Of a DNA stretch of 64,000 bases, positions 34,930-46,286 are shown in pieces. Each line of letters begins with the position of its first letter. Position 1 is the stretch's first letter. Below the pieces are notes generated by a model. That model saw only the letters and a list, made by a program, of their open reading frames with translations, did no database searches and was not told the DNA's origin. The stretch comes from Sphingobium fuliginis (lineage in GTDB: Bacteria > Pseudomonadota > Alphaproteobacteria > Sphingomonadales > Sphingomonadaceae), in the NCBI RefSeq assembly GCF_004152845.1, contig NZ_SEON01000002.1:558001-622000 (forward strand), read 5' to 3'. Position numbers and translations under genes: made by a program.

Positions 34930-36897
34930 GTGACAAGTGATTCGGCCAAGGCGGCCCCCATGGCGGAGCTGACGCTTCGCGGCGTCATATTGGGCGCGCT
35001 CATCACCCTGCTGTTCACGGCGGCCAACGTCTATCTGGGCCTGAAGATCGGGCTGACCTTCGCCACCTCCATCCCCGCGGCCGTCATTTCCATGGCCGTG
35101 CTGCGGCTGTTCGCGACCGGCACGATCCTTGAAAACAACATAGTGCAGACCATCGCGTCGGCGGCGGGCACCCTGTCGGCCATCATCTTCGTGCTGCCCG
35201 GCCTGGTCATCATCGGCTGGTGGCAGGGTTTTCCCTATTGGCTGAGCGCCTTCACCATCGCGCTGGGCGGCATATTGGGCGTCATGTATTCGGTGCCGCT
35301 GCGCCGGGCGCTGGTGACGGGGTCCGACCTGCCCTATCCCGAGGGCGTAGCTGCCGCCGAAGTGCTGAAGGTCGGCGCGGGATCGCGCGAGGGGCTGGAG
35401 GAGAACAGGCGCGGCCTGGCCGCCATCGTCGCCAGCTCGATCGCCGCCGCAGCCTTCGCCATCCTCGCCAAGACGAAGCTGATCGCGGAGGAGGCCGCGA
35501 CCTTCTTCAAATTCGGCGCGGGCGCGTCCAGCGTCTCCACCAGCTTTTCCATGGCGCTGATCGGCGTCGGGCATCTGGTCGGCCTGTCGGTCGGCATCGC
35601 CATGTTCTTCGGCCTGCTGATCAGCTGGGTCGGGCTTGTCCCCTATCTCACCGCGCCGCTCGCGGCCGGCGCCGATCTGGCCGATCTGGTCGGCACCACC
35701 TTTCGGATGAAAGCGCGCTTCATCGGCGCCGGCACCATCGGCATCGCGGCGATCTGGACCCTGCTCAAGATATTGGGACCGATCGTCAGCGGCATCCGGT
35801 CAGCCATGGCCGCGGCGAAGGTCCGCAAATCGGGCAATGCCGGCCTGCTCGACCTTACGGAACGCGACCTTCCCATCGGCATCGTCGGCGGCACCATAAT
35901 CGCTTCGCTGCTGCCGATCGCGGTGCTGCTGTGGATCTTCGCGCAGGGCGGGCCGATCGCGGCCAACCCGATGCCGATCATCGTGCTGACGCTGGCCTAT
36001 ATCCTCGTCGCAGGCATCGTCATCGCCTCGGTCTGCGGCTATATGGCGGGGCTGATCGGCGCGTCGAACAGCCCGATTTCCGGCGTCGGCATTCTGGCGG
36101 TGCTGGGCGCCTCGCTGATACTGGCGGCGATCTACGGATCGGGCGGCGATCCGAAACAGGCGCAGGCGCTGATCGCCTATGCGCTGTTCGTGACCGCCAT
36201 CGTCTTCGGCGTCGCAACCATTTCCAACGACAATCTCCAGGACCTGAAGACCGGCCAGCTTGTCGGCGCGACGCCGTGGAAGCAGCAGATCGCGCTGGTG
36301 CTGGGCGTGATCTTCGGCGCGCTGGTGATCCCGCCCGTACTGGACCTGCTCAACAGCGCCTTCGGCTTCGCGGGCGCGCCGGGCGCCAAGGCGACCGCCC
36401 TCCCCGCCCCGCAGGCCGCGCTGATCTCCGCCCTGGCGAAGGGCGTGCTGGGCGGCGATCTCGACTGGGGCCTGATCGGCTTCGGCGCAGGCATCGGCGT
36501 GCTGGTGGTCGCCATTGACGAACTGCTGGGCAAGGCGGGCAAGCTGCGCCTGCCGCCCCTGGCCGTCGGCATGGGCATTTATCTGCCGATGGCGCTCACC
36601 CTGCTGATCCCGGTCGGCGCGGTGATCGGGCATCTCTACAATCGCTGGGCGCTGCGCCAGTCCAACCCCGAATTTGCCGAGCGCATGGGCGTGCTGATGG
36701 CGACCGGCTTCATCGTCGGGGAAAGCCTGTTCGGTGTCGCCTTCGCAGGGATCGTCGCGGCGACGGACAGCGACGCGCCCATGGCGCTTGTGGGGGAAAA
36801 TCCGTGGGCCGTGGTGCTTTCGGTGATTGCCTTCTTCGGCATCATCACAGCGCTATATGCGCGCTTGCGGCGGTGGGCGAGTGCCCCCTTGGGGTGA
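34930..36897 (+). CDS. OPT family oligopeptide transporter
   Basis: A 655-residue inner-membrane transporter with about 14-16 hydrophobic segments. The N-terminal block AELTLRGVILGALITLLFTA followed by NVYLGLKIGLTFATSIPAAV is the signature of bacterial OPT transporters, as is GLIGASNSPISGVGI in the middle. Substrates of the family are peptides or metal-chelator complexes; the specific substrate here is not evident. GTG start at 34930 with an AAGGGG ribosome site upstream. It converges on the TonB receptor gene across an 87-bp gap with a hairpin. Confidence 0.88.
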   Translation: MTSDSAKAAPMAELTLRGVILGALITLLFTAANVYLGLKIGLTFATSIPAAVISMAVLRLFATGTILENNIVQTIASAAGTLSAIIFVLPGLVIIGWWQGFPYWLSAFTIALGGILGVMYSVPLRRALVTGSDLPYPEGVAAAEVLKVGAGSREGLEENRRGLAAIVASSIAAAAFAILAKTKLIAEEAATFFKFGAGASSVSTSFSMALIGVGHLVGLSVGIAMFFGLLISWVGLVPYLTAPLAAGADLADLVGTTFRMKARFIGAGTIGIAAIWTLLKILGPIVSGIRSAMAAAKVRKSGNAGLLDLTERDLPIGIVGGTIIASLLPIAVLLWIFAQGGPIAANPMPIIVLTLAYILVAGIVIASVCGYMAGLIGASNSPISGVGILAVLGASLILAAIYGSGGDPKQAQALIAYALFVTAIVFGVATISNDNLQDLKTGQLVGATPWKQQIALVLGVIFGALVIPPVLDLLNSAFGFAGAPGAKATALPAPQAALISALAKGVLGGDLDWGLIGFGAGIGVLVVAIDELLGKAGKLRLPPLAVGMGIYLPMALTLLIPVGAVIGHLYNRWALRQSNPEFAERMGVLMATGFIVGESLFGVAFAGIVAATDSDAPMALVGENPWAVVLSVIAFFGIITALYARLRRWASAPLG

Positions 36898-36935
36898 AGC
36901 TTACCCCCGCCCATGGGAACCGGGATGACAGAATA

Positions 36936-36965
36936 AGGGGGGGCCGCCTCAAGGCAGCCCCCTCT
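36936..36965. terminator. Hairpin between convergent OPT and TonB-receptor genes
   Basis: A GC-rich stem (GGGGGCCGCC, loop TCAA, GGCAGCCCCC with one G-T pair) sits midway between two convergent genes. T-runs on either side are weak (CTTATTCT on the minus strand), so it may act as a bidirectional transcription barrier of moderate efficiency. Confidence 0.5.
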
Positions 36966-36984
36966 CCCTCAAGCCTCCGCCGGA

Positions 36985-39786
36985 TCAGAAGTTGAACCGG
37001 ATGCCGCCCGTATAGCGACGGCCGAAGCGTTCCCACTCGATCGTCTGGTTGCTGCTGTCGGGCGCCTGCACGCCGCTGGCACGCAGCAGGCTGCCTGGGT
37101 CGGAGAAGCGGCGGCCGGGATGGTTGAGCAGGTTCGAGGCGTCGAAGTAAATCTCGAAATTCTTCGTGATCGCATAGCGCGCCGAGAAATCCAGCTCGTC
37201 GTCCGAGTCCCAATAAGTGTCGCCAGCGTCCGCCAGCGTATCGGAAACCGTGTCCAGCCATTTGCTGCGGTTCTGATATTGCAGGCGGATCGACAGGCCG
37301 TATTTCTCGTAATATCCGCCGATATTGTAGACGAAGTCCGATGTGCCCGGCAGGCGCACTTTGCGCGCCGGAATGCCCTCGACGGCAGGCTTTTCGACCT
37401 TGCTGTCATTGAGGGTAAGATTGGCCGAAATACCGAAGCCGCCCATGAAGGAAGGAAGACCCAGATTCTCCGTCCAGGGTTCGAGCTGGAACTGCGCGGC
37501 GGCTTCCATGCCATAGATGCGGCCCGAACCGCCATTGGCGATACGGGTATAGCCATAGTCGGAGCGGTCGATCCCGCCGGAATTGAGGTCGGTCAGGCCA
37601 TAGGTGCGCCGCTGATTATACAGCACGTCCTCGACATGCTTGTAGAACAGGCCGACCATCAAATAGCCCTGAGGCTTCACATACCATTCGAAATAGGTAT
37701 CGACGCCATAGGCCCGTTCCGGCTTCACATCGGGGTTGCCGCCCGAAATCACGCGGTCGCTGTCGTTCACGACGAAGTTCGGCCGCATCTGATCGTAATC
37801 GGCGCGCGCCGCACCGCTGTTGAAGGAGAAGCGCAGCTTCTTGCTGTCGTCGATATTGTAATTGATGTGCAGGCTGGGGAATGCCAGCGTCTGGCTGGAT
37901 TCCCGCGTTTCCGGCGTGGAAACCGCCGGTCCGCTGACAGGCGTGACCGTGGCGATCGCAAAGCCATGGTTCTTGACATGCTCGACACGCACGCCGCCCA
38001 CGACCGAGCCCCAGTCGTAGTGGACAGTGCCCATCAGGAAGCCGGCGAGCACCTCTTCCCGTACCCTGTAGTTGTTTCCGGTGTTGGGTGCGAAGGCATA
38101 AGCCGCCTGCGCCGCTTCGGAAGCCGCCCGCATCTTGTCGGTATCGAAATAGCGGAAGGTGTAGCCCATGGGGATCTTGCCCAGGAACTTCTGGTCGATC
38201 GAGAACTGATTGTAGTCGGTCGGCAGGACGGTCGCGGCCTGCGCCGCATTCAGCGTGATCTGCTGCTCGTCGGCGGTCTTGGTGCGGCGGTCATACTGGA
38301 ACCCCGCCTTCAATGTCGCATGCTCCAGCTCGCGCGCCACAACCAGGCGGCCGGTATAGGCCTTGGTCGTGTCCACCGCGTCGAGGACGGTGAAGCCTGA
38401 AAGCGGCTTGGTGAAATCGTCGACCGCCGTGACCTGCGCGCCCGCCGTGTAGCGCGTCGGGCTGGCGAGTTGCAGCGTGCGATAGAGCGTCAGGCGCGAA
38501 AGATTGGGATCGCTGAAGTCATAGGCCACGGTCGGCCGCAGCGTGCGCGTGCTGGGGCTGTCCCAGGTCGCTTCGCCGACGATCGATCGGTCGTCCTTGG
38601 ATTCGGTGTAGTTGCCGACCCAGCTCAGCTTCCAGCCATCGGCAAATTCATGATCGCCCGCCAGCGTGTTGGTGAAGATCGACTGGCGGAAAGCGCGCAG
38701 GGTCGAGCGCTGGCGGATGTCGATGCCATAGATCGTGCCCTTCTGCGGCGTGTTGCCGATGCAGACATCCGCATAGCCGGTGGTGGTCGGCGTGGTGTTC
38801 ACCGCGGTCGGGCAGGCGGCCGAGCCGTTCGACAGGTCCGACTGGCGGTCGTCCAGGTCGAAGCGGTAATTGTCCCGCGCTTCATCGTCGGTGAAGATGG
38901 TATAGACCGACCGCAGCGAAATGCTGTTGGCCTCGTCCGGTTTCCAGTCGACCCGGCCTGAAACCGACCAGTTCTTGCGGGTCAGGCGGTACAGCTTGTT
39001 CTCCGCCTCATGCGCCCAGAAGCGGGTGGCGTTGCCGGGGCGCTGGTCCTGCGATACCCGCTCATAGTCGGTCTCGAAATTGTCCGTGACCATGTTGCGC
39101 TCATAATAGCTGCCCGACAGCAGCACGCCGATTTCGCCGATGCCCGTCTGGAATCGGTCGGAAACGACCAGCGCGCCTTCATATTCCTTCTTGTCGCCCA
39201 GTTCGGCAAAGCCAAGGCCGCCCTTCCCCGCCAGATGGAAGCCGTCATAGTCGAAGGCCGAACGGGTGATGACGTTCACATTGCCCGCGACCGTCTCGCC
39301 CGGCATGTCGGGCGTCACCGCCTTGGACACGATGATCTTGCCGGCAATGGCGGACGGGATGGAATCGAAGCGGGCGTCGCGGCCCTCCGGGCTCACCACA
39401 TTGATGCCGTCGAACGACAGGGTGGTCCAGGTCTTGGGCGCGCCGCGCAGGTTGATGTAGCGGGCCTGACCCTGGTCGCGCTCGACGCTGATGCCCGGCA
39501 GGCGGCTGGCGGCCTGGGCGATGTTCTGGTCGGGCAGGCGGCCCACGGAATCGGATGCGGCGACCGTGACCAGCGAGTCCCAGTTCTTCTGGATTTCCAG
39601 CGCGGCGGCTTCGGATTCAGCGATCGGGCGCGTGCCGGTGACGACGATCGCTCCCATATCCTCTTCCGCGGCAGGAACCTGCGCCATGGCTTGGGTCGAC
39701 GCCAGGGCCCAGCCGGCAATGCCGCAGGCCAGAGCCAGACGAACGGACGGCACGCCGGCGCGCCGCCGGATGAAACTATGCTGCAT
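36985..39786 (-). CDS. TonB-dependent outer membrane receptor
   Basis: A 933-residue receptor: signal peptide (LALACGIAGWALAS, cleavage near AMAQ), plug domain (SDSVGRLPDQNIAQAASRLP, GISVERDQGQARYINLRG) and a long beta barrel ending in aromatic GGIRFNF, as outer-membrane proteins do. ATG at 39786 has an AGGGGG ribosome site. It is divergent from a phytase gene, and a Pho-box-like site faces its start. Uptake of phytate, its inositol-phosphate products or another phosphate source is the best guess; the substrate cannot be read from the sequence. The SDSVGRLPDQN type is common in sphingomonads and Caulobacter. Confidence 0.9.
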   Translation of the reverse strand: MQHSFIRRRAGVPSVRLALACGIAGWALASTQAMAQVPAAEEDMGAIVVTGTRPIAESEAAALEIQKNWDSLVTVAASDSVGRLPDQNIAQAASRLPGISVERDQGQARYINLRGAPKTWTTLSFDGINVVSPEGRDARFDSIPSAIAGKIIVSKAVTPDMPGETVAGNVNVITRSAFDYDGFHLAGKGGLGFAELGDKKEYEGALVVSDRFQTGIGEIGVLLSGSYYERNMVTDNFETDYERVSQDQRPGNATRFWAHEAENKLYRLTRKNWSVSGRVDWKPDEANSISLRSVYTIFTDDEARDNYRFDLDDRQSDLSNGSAACPTAVNTTPTTTGYADVCIGNTPQKGTIYGIDIRQRSTLRAFRQSIFTNTLAGDHEFADGWKLSWVGNYTESKDDRSIVGEATWDSPSTRTLRPTVAYDFSDPNLSRLTLYRTLQLASPTRYTAGAQVTAVDDFTKPLSGFTVLDAVDTTKAYTGRLVVARELEHATLKAGFQYDRRTKTADEQQITLNAAQAATVLPTDYNQFSIDQKFLGKIPMGYTFRYFDTDKMRAASEAAQAAYAFAPNTGNNYRVREEVLAGFLMGTVHYDWGSVVGGVRVEHVKNHGFAIATVTPVSGPAVSTPETRESSQTLAFPSLHINYNIDDSKKLRFSFNSGAARADYDQMRPNFVVNDSDRVISGGNPDVKPERAYGVDTYFEWYVKPQGYLMVGLFYKHVEDVLYNQRRTYGLTDLNSGGIDRSDYGYTRIANGGSGRIYGMEAAAQFQLEPWTENLGLPSFMGGFGISANLTLNDSKVEKPAVEGIPARKVRLPGTSDFVYNIGGYYEKYGLSIRLQYQNRSKWLDTVSDTLADAGDTYWDSDDELDFSARYAITKNFEIYFDASNLLNHPGRRFSDPGSLLRASGVQAPDSSNQTIEWERFGRRYTGGIRFNF

Positions 39787-39869
39787 ATGATCCCCCTGTT
39801 GGAACGGCCTTGTCGAATAGGCTTGGCGGGGCACCTAGATCGGCGGGAATACAATCGCGTGAAATTATG

Positions 39870-39887
39870 GTGACAGAACAGTGACAT
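39870..39887 (-). promoter_or_regulatory. Pho-box-like site facing TonB receptor
   Basis: On the minus strand: ATGTCAC-TGTT-CTGTCAC, two 7-bp units separated by four bases, close to the PhoB consensus CTGTCAT-N4-CTGTCAT. It ends 84 bp upstream of the receptor start, a suitable position for an activator site overlapping -35. Confidence 0.55.
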
Positions 39888-39910
39888 GCCGGGCGATATT
39901 CCGGCTGGGC

Positions 39911-39928
39911 CTGTCACATCATCGTCAT
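39911..39928 (+). promoter_or_regulatory. Pho-box-like site facing phytase
   Basis: On the plus strand: CTGTCAC-ATCA-TCGTCAT, again two 7-bp units with a four-base spacer, matching the PhoB consensus at 11 of 14 positions. It lies 38 bp before the phytase ATG, so the transcript leader would be very short. Together with the opposed minus-strand site it suggests joint induction under phosphate limitation. Confidence 0.5.
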
Positions 39929-39966
39929 GAAGCGCGTCCAAGAGGCGCCGCGAACGGGGGAACTTC

Positions 39967-41040
39967 ATGACGAGACCTTTATCCGTCGTCCTTTGCGCGA
40001 CTCTTCTGCTCGCCGCTTGCGCCGCGCCAGCGCCCGAAAGCCCGCTGGCCCAGCGCATCGCCAACGCCACTCCAGCCGCGACCGTCACCGCGCGCGGGGA
40101 AACCGCCCCCGTCGGCACCCCCAATGCCGACGCGGCGGACGATCCGGCGATCTGGCGCAACGCCGCCGATCCAGGGCAAAGCCTGATCGTGGGCACCGAC
40201 AAGAAGGCGGGGCTCTATGTCTATGGGCTGGACGGCAAGACCCGCGACTTTCTCGACGCGGGCCGGGTCAACAATGTCGACCTGCGGGACGGTGTGGGGA
40301 TCGCCGGTCAAAGCGGTATATTGGTGGCCGCCAGCGATCGCAACGACCTTGCCCATGCGAAGCTGGCCCTGTTCCGCCTCGATCCCGCCACCGCGAAACT
40401 CTCGGCGCTCGGCAAGGTCGATGCCGGGCGGGGCGAAGCCTATGGCGTCTGCCTCTATCGCGCGGCGAGTGCGACCTACGCCTTCGTCGTGCTGAAGGAC
40501 GGCACGGTGAACCAGGTCGCGCTCGACATGTCCGACGCCACGCCCAGGGGCAGCATCGTCCGGACCTTGAAGCTTGGCTCCCAGGCGGAGGGCTGCGCGG
40601 TGGATGACCGCACCGGCATGGCCTATGTGGCGGAGGAGGATGTCGGCCTCTGGCGCTTCGATGCCCGCGCCGGCGGGTCCGCGACGCCCGCCAGGATCGC
40701 CGCGGCGGACGGCAGGAACCTCGTCATGGATGCCGAAGGCGTCGCCATCGCGCCGATGGGCGAGAAGGACGGCTATGTCCTCGTCTCCAGCCAGGGGGAC
40801 AATGCCTATGTCGCCTATCGCCTGAGCGACCACAGCTATGCCGGCCGCTTCCGCGTGGTCGACGGCGCCATAGGCGGGTCGGAGGAAACCGACGGCATCG
40901 ACCTGATGCTGGGCGATTTCGGGCCGGACTATCCCGGCGGGCTGTTCGTGGCGCAGGACGGCCACAATGCAACCGCGGCCCAGAATTTCAAGCTGGTCGC
41001 ATGGGACGACATCGTCCGGGCGCTCGGCCTCGCCCGCTGA
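39967..41040 (+). CDS. 3-phytase (beta-propeller type), lipoprotein
   Basis: A 357-residue protein with lipobox LLLAACAAP at residues 14-22, so it should be lipidated at Cys19. It then shows beta-propeller phytase blocks: ADAADDPAIWRNAADP, IVGTDKKAGLYVYGLDGK, NNVDLRDGV, GEAYGVCLY, EGCAVDDRTGMAYVAEEDVG and MDAEGVAI. These supply the acidic calcium-binding residues of the family, which releases phosphate from phytate. A good ribosome site (GGGGGAA) precedes ATG. Divergent from the TonB receptor with Pho-box-like sites between: a plausible phosphate-scavenging pair. Confidence 0.85.
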   Translation: MTRPLSVVLCATLLLAACAAPAPESPLAQRIANATPAATVTARGETAPVGTPNADAADDPAIWRNAADPGQSLIVGTDKKAGLYVYGLDGKTRDFLDAGRVNNVDLRDGVGIAGQSGILVAASDRNDLAHAKLALFRLDPATAKLSALGKVDAGRGEAYGVCLYRAASATYAFVVLKDGTVNQVALDMSDATPRGSIVRTLKLGSQAEGCAVDDRTGMAYVAEEDVGLWRFDARAGGSATPARIAAADGRNLVMDAEGVAIAPMGEKDGYVLVSSQGDNAYVAYRLSDHSYAGRFRVVDGAIGGSEETDGIDLMLGDFGPDYPGGLFVAQDGHNATAAQNFKLVAWDDIVRALGLAR

Positions 41041-41060
41041 AAGCTTCCCCGGCTTGCGCA

Positions 41061-41085
41061 GGGGGCGTGCAAGCAAGACGCCCCC
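41061..41085 (+). terminator. Probable terminator after phytase
   Basis: GGGGGCGT and ACGCCCCC pair around a nine-base loop, followed by CTACTTTC. The stem is strong but the T-run is weak. It lies 20 bp after the phytase stop and before the next gene. Confidence 0.4.
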
Positions 41086-41153
41086 CTACTTTCGTCGCCA
41101 TTGCACTCCCGCGCCAACGGCGCGACAATCCCCCGAAAGCCGGGGAGAGAAGG

Positions 41154-42470
41154 ATGCCCATCACAGAAAAATATCGCGCCAGGACCATGTCGGCGGCTGA
41201 GGCGGCCGCACTGGCCCCGGACGGCGCGAAGATGGTCGTCGGTCTCGGCGTCAGCTACCCGCCCGCGCTGATGGATGCGCTGGCCGTCCGCGTCCGCTCG
41301 GGCGATCTCACCGGCGGCACGCTTTACTGCATGCTCGCCTGCGCCGCGGCCAGCGAGTCCATCCTCGCGCCCGACCTTCACGACCGCATCCGCCATGTCA
41401 GCCTGTTCCACGGTGGCGTCGAACGGGGGAACGACGCCCTGCGCGCCGGCAGCGCGCAAGGCCTGGTCGAAACCCTTCCTGTGCAATTCCACCAGATACC
41501 GCGCATCCTGACCGAGCATCTGCGCGTCGATACGCTGTTCGTCACCGTTTCGCCCATGGATGCCGACGGCTGCTTCAGCCTGGGCACCAACACCGATTAC
41601 GCACTGATGGTCGCGCGCAGCGGCGCGCGGCTGATCGTGGAGGTCAATCCCGCCATGCCCTATGTCCATGGCGACTGCAAAATTCCGCTCTCGGCGGTCA
41701 CGGCCATCGTGGAAAACCATGTCCCCCTGGCGCAGATCCCGCCCCTTCCGCGCACGCCCAATGACGATGCCATCGGCGCGATCATCGCCGGCATGGTGGA
41801 GGACGGCGCCTGCCTGCAAATGGGCATCGGCGCCGTGCCGGACGCGGTCTGCGCCGCGTTGATGGATCATCGGAACCTCGGCATCCATACCGAACTGCTC
41901 ACGCCCGGCCTCGTCGGCCTGATCAAGGCCGGCGTGGTCGACAACAGCGGCAAGAAAATCCATCCCGGCCGCTCGGTCTTCACCTTCGCCATGGGCGACC
42001 AGGGCCTTTACGACTTCCTGCACGACAATCCGGCGCTGGAGGCGCATCCGGTCGAGCATGTGAACGCGCCGCACATCATCGCGCAGAACGACAGGGTGAT
42101 TTCAGTCAACGCCACGATTCAGGTGGACCTCAGCGGCGCCTGCAACTCCGAATATATGAACGGCCGCCAATATAGCGGCACCGGCGGCCAGCTCGATTTC
42201 GTGCGCGGCGCCTATGCGTCGAAGGGCGGCCGGTCGATCATCGCCTGCCACTCGACAGCGGCGAAGGGGACGGTCTCGCGGATCGTGCCCTGGCTCGACG
42301 GCCCCGTCACGACGCCGCGCACCGACACCCACATCGTCGTCACCGAACATGGCTGGGTCGACCTGAAGGGCAAGACGCTGTCGGAACGCGCCCGCGCGCT
42401 GATCGGGATCGCCCATCCCGATTTCCGGGAGGAACTGGAACGCGGCGCGTTCGAGCGGCGGTTGCTGTAA
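41154..42470 (+). CDS. Acetyl-CoA hydrolase / CoA-transferase family protein
   Basis: A 438-residue class I CoA-transferase-like enzyme related to 4-hydroxybutyrate/acetate CoA-transferases. Typical blocks are VVGLGVSYPPALMDAL, FHQIPRILTEH, FVTVSPMDADGCFSLG, LQMGIGAVPDAV and, after it, LGIHTELLTPGLVGL, whose glutamate is the expected catalytic residue. The C-terminus has GTGGQLDFVRGAYASKGG and TEHGWVDLKGKT. It moves CoA between acyl-CoA and a carboxylate; the exact acids are not determined by motif. ATG at 41154 with GGAGAG upstream. It appears to be a single gene between two terminators. Confidence 0.82.
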   Translation: MPITEKYRARTMSAAEAAALAPDGAKMVVGLGVSYPPALMDALAVRVRSGDLTGGTLYCMLACAAASESILAPDLHDRIRHVSLFHGGVERGNDALRAGSAQGLVETLPVQFHQIPRILTEHLRVDTLFVTVSPMDADGCFSLGTNTDYALMVARSGARLIVEVNPAMPYVHGDCKIPLSAVTAIVENHVPLAQIPPLPRTPNDDAIGAIIAGMVEDGACLQMGIGAVPDAVCAALMDHRNLGIHTELLTPGLVGLIKAGVVDNSGKKIHPGRSVFTFAMGDQGLYDFLHDNPALEAHPVEHVNAPHIIAQNDRVISVNATIQVDLSGACNSEYMNGRQYSGTGGQLDFVRGAYASKGGRSIIACHSTAAKGTVSRIVPWLDGPVTTPRTDTHIVVTEHGWVDLKGKTLSERARALIGIAHPDFREELERGAFERRLL

Positions 42471-42503
42471 GAAATTCCTCCCCATCGAAAGATGGAGAGG
42501 ACC

Positions 42504-42532
42504 AAAAAAAGGCGGTGGATCGCTCCACCGCC
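42504..42532 (-). terminator. Rho-independent terminator of aminopeptidase gene
   Basis: Read on the minus strand: GGCGGTGGA-GCGA-TCCACCGCC followed by seven T. A textbook intrinsic terminator seven bases after the aminopeptidase stop. A weaker hairpin (CCTCCCCATC-GAAA-GATGGAGAGG, 42477-42500) followed by ACCAAAAA may serve the opposing gene. Confidence 0.85.
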
Positions 42533-42539
42533 CCCCATC

Positions 42540-45197
<2,658 letters not shown>

Positions 45198-45352
45198 GAG
45201 GTTCGCAACTCCGACAGGTTGGAACGGCGCGGCAAAAGGTTCGCGCCAGGATGACAGGGGGATCGCCCCTTTCGCTTCACCGGTCAAGCCGGGCGTCCCA
45301 CCGATGATGTCGTTGGTCGAATGTTGTTGTTCGTTTGTCAAACAAAGAGCTT

Positions 45353-45381
45353 CGTCATCCCAGCGAAAGCTGGGATCTCAG
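45353..45381. repeat. REP-like palindromic repeat, left of GIY-YIG gene
   Basis: A 29-bp unit, CGTCATCCCAGC-GAAA-GCTGGGATCTCAG without gaps, forming a hairpin CCCAGC/GCTGGG. It is the inverted partner of the repeat at 45690-45718. Repeats of this CGTCAT...hairpin type are widespread in proteobacteria. Confidence 0.75.
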
Positions 45382-45385
45382 GCCG

Positions 45386-45679
45386 CTACGCGATGAAGTC
45401 GGACAAATCCCGCCACTCAGGATTGCTCTGCTCGATCAACTGAAGCTTCCAATCCCGCTTCCAGGCCTTCAGCGCCTTCTCCCGGGCGATGGCGTCATCG
45501 ACCCGGCCATGCTCCTCGGCCAGCACCAGCCGATGCAGATTATATTTGCGACAGAAATCCGAACCCATGCCGCGACGGTGCTGATCGACGCGAACGGCAA
45601 GGTTGGTGGTAATCCCTACATACAACACGCCACGGGGCTTGTTTGTCATGATATAGGTCCAGCTTCGCCTCGCGGTCAC
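45386..45679 (-). CDS. Small GIY-YIG nuclease domain protein
   Basis: A 97-residue single-domain protein of the UvrC/Endo I-type GIY-YIG superfamily: WTYIM then GVLYVGIT form the tyrosine motif, VRVDQH holds the arginine, and the C-terminal helix region EHGRVDDAIAREKALKAWKR supplies the glutamate. GTG at 45679 has GGAGG six bases upstream and gives the complete GIY strand. An ATG ten codons later would cut the motif. The gene is enclosed by a pair of REP-like inverted repeats, suggesting that these small nucleases may move or maintain the repeats. Confidence 0.85.
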   Translation of the reverse strand: MTARRSWTYIMTNKPRGVLYVGITTNLAVRVDQHRRGMGSDFCRKYNLHRLVLAEEHGRVDDAIAREKALKAWKRDWKLQLIEQSNPEWRDLSDFIA

Positions 45680-45689
45680 GCATTGCCTC

Positions 45690-45718
45690 CTGAGATGCCA
45701 GCTTTCGCTGGCATGACG
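45690..45718. repeat. REP-like palindromic repeat, right of GIY-YIG gene
   Basis: Inverted copy of the 45353-45381 unit. It differs at two positions that sit opposite each other in the stem (GCCAGC/GCTGGC in place of CCCAGC/GCTGGG), so the hairpin is preserved by compensatory change. Starts 10 bp upstream of the GIY-YIG start codon. Confidence 0.75.
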
Positions 45719-45726
45719 ACAAAGGT

Positions 45727-46185
45727 TCAACCCCGCCCGCGATAGCCCGGCACATCCTGCGACGGCAGCCATAGCCCCGCCGGCGGCTCGCCCGATTGCC
45801 AGAACACATCGATGGGAATGCCCCCGCGCGGATACCAGTATCCGCCGATGCGCAGCCAGATCGGGTTCATCTCCGCGAACAGCCTCTCCCCGATTCCGAC
45901 CGTGCAATCCTCATGGAAGGCGGCATGGTTACGGAAGGAGCCTAGGAACAGCTTCAGCGACTTCGATTCGACGATGGTCGCGGCGGGCGCATAGTCGATC
46001 ACCAGATGGGCGAAGTCCGGCTGCCCCGTCACCGGGCAGAGCGAGGTGAATTCCGGCGCGGTGAAGCGCACCAGATAGGGATTTCCCGGCCGGGGATTGG
46101 GCACATAGTCGAGCACGGCGTCTTCGGGACGCGCAGGCAGGGCACTGGCCTGGCCCAGATGAAGTGGAGTCGGCATGTCAGTCAT
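45727..46185 (-). CDS. queF: NADPH-dependent preQ0 reductase QueF
   Basis: A 152-residue unimodular QueF that reduces 7-cyano-7-deazaguanine (preQ0) to preQ1 in queuosine synthesis. The active-site region [18 protein letters not shown] contains the thioimide-forming cysteine and the aspartate. It is followed by the QueF motif [18 protein letters not shown], then HED. The length fits the short YkvM-type enzyme. ATG at 46185 is likely; a second ATG lies three codons downstream and neither has a strong ribosome site. Confidence 0.92.
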   Translation of the reverse strand: MTDMPTPLHLGQASALPARPEDAVLDYVPNPRPGNPYLVRFTAPEFTSLCPVTGQPDFAHLVIDYAPAATIVESKSLKLFLGSFRNHAAFHEDCTVGIGERLFAEMNPIWLRIGGYWYPRGGIPIDVFWQSGEPPAGLWLPSQDVPGYRGRG

Positions 46186-46286
46186 GGCAGGCCATCTACG
46201 CCATTGCACGGCAGATGTCATCGCCGCGCCTCTCTTGCCTTTCGTTCATGGCGGGTTCACTTGGGCGGATGCCTTGGCTGCCATCC

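Noticed and set aside
33985..35574. 529-codon minus-strand frame opposite the GDSL and OPT genes
   Set aside because: Glutamine/arginine/glycine-rich shadow of two well-supported plus-strand genes, a common effect of high GC.
45335..45745. 136-codon plus-strand frame opposite the GIY-YIG gene
   Set aside because: It spans both inverted repeats and is antisense to a gene with full GIY-YIG motifs and a GGAGG ribosome site.
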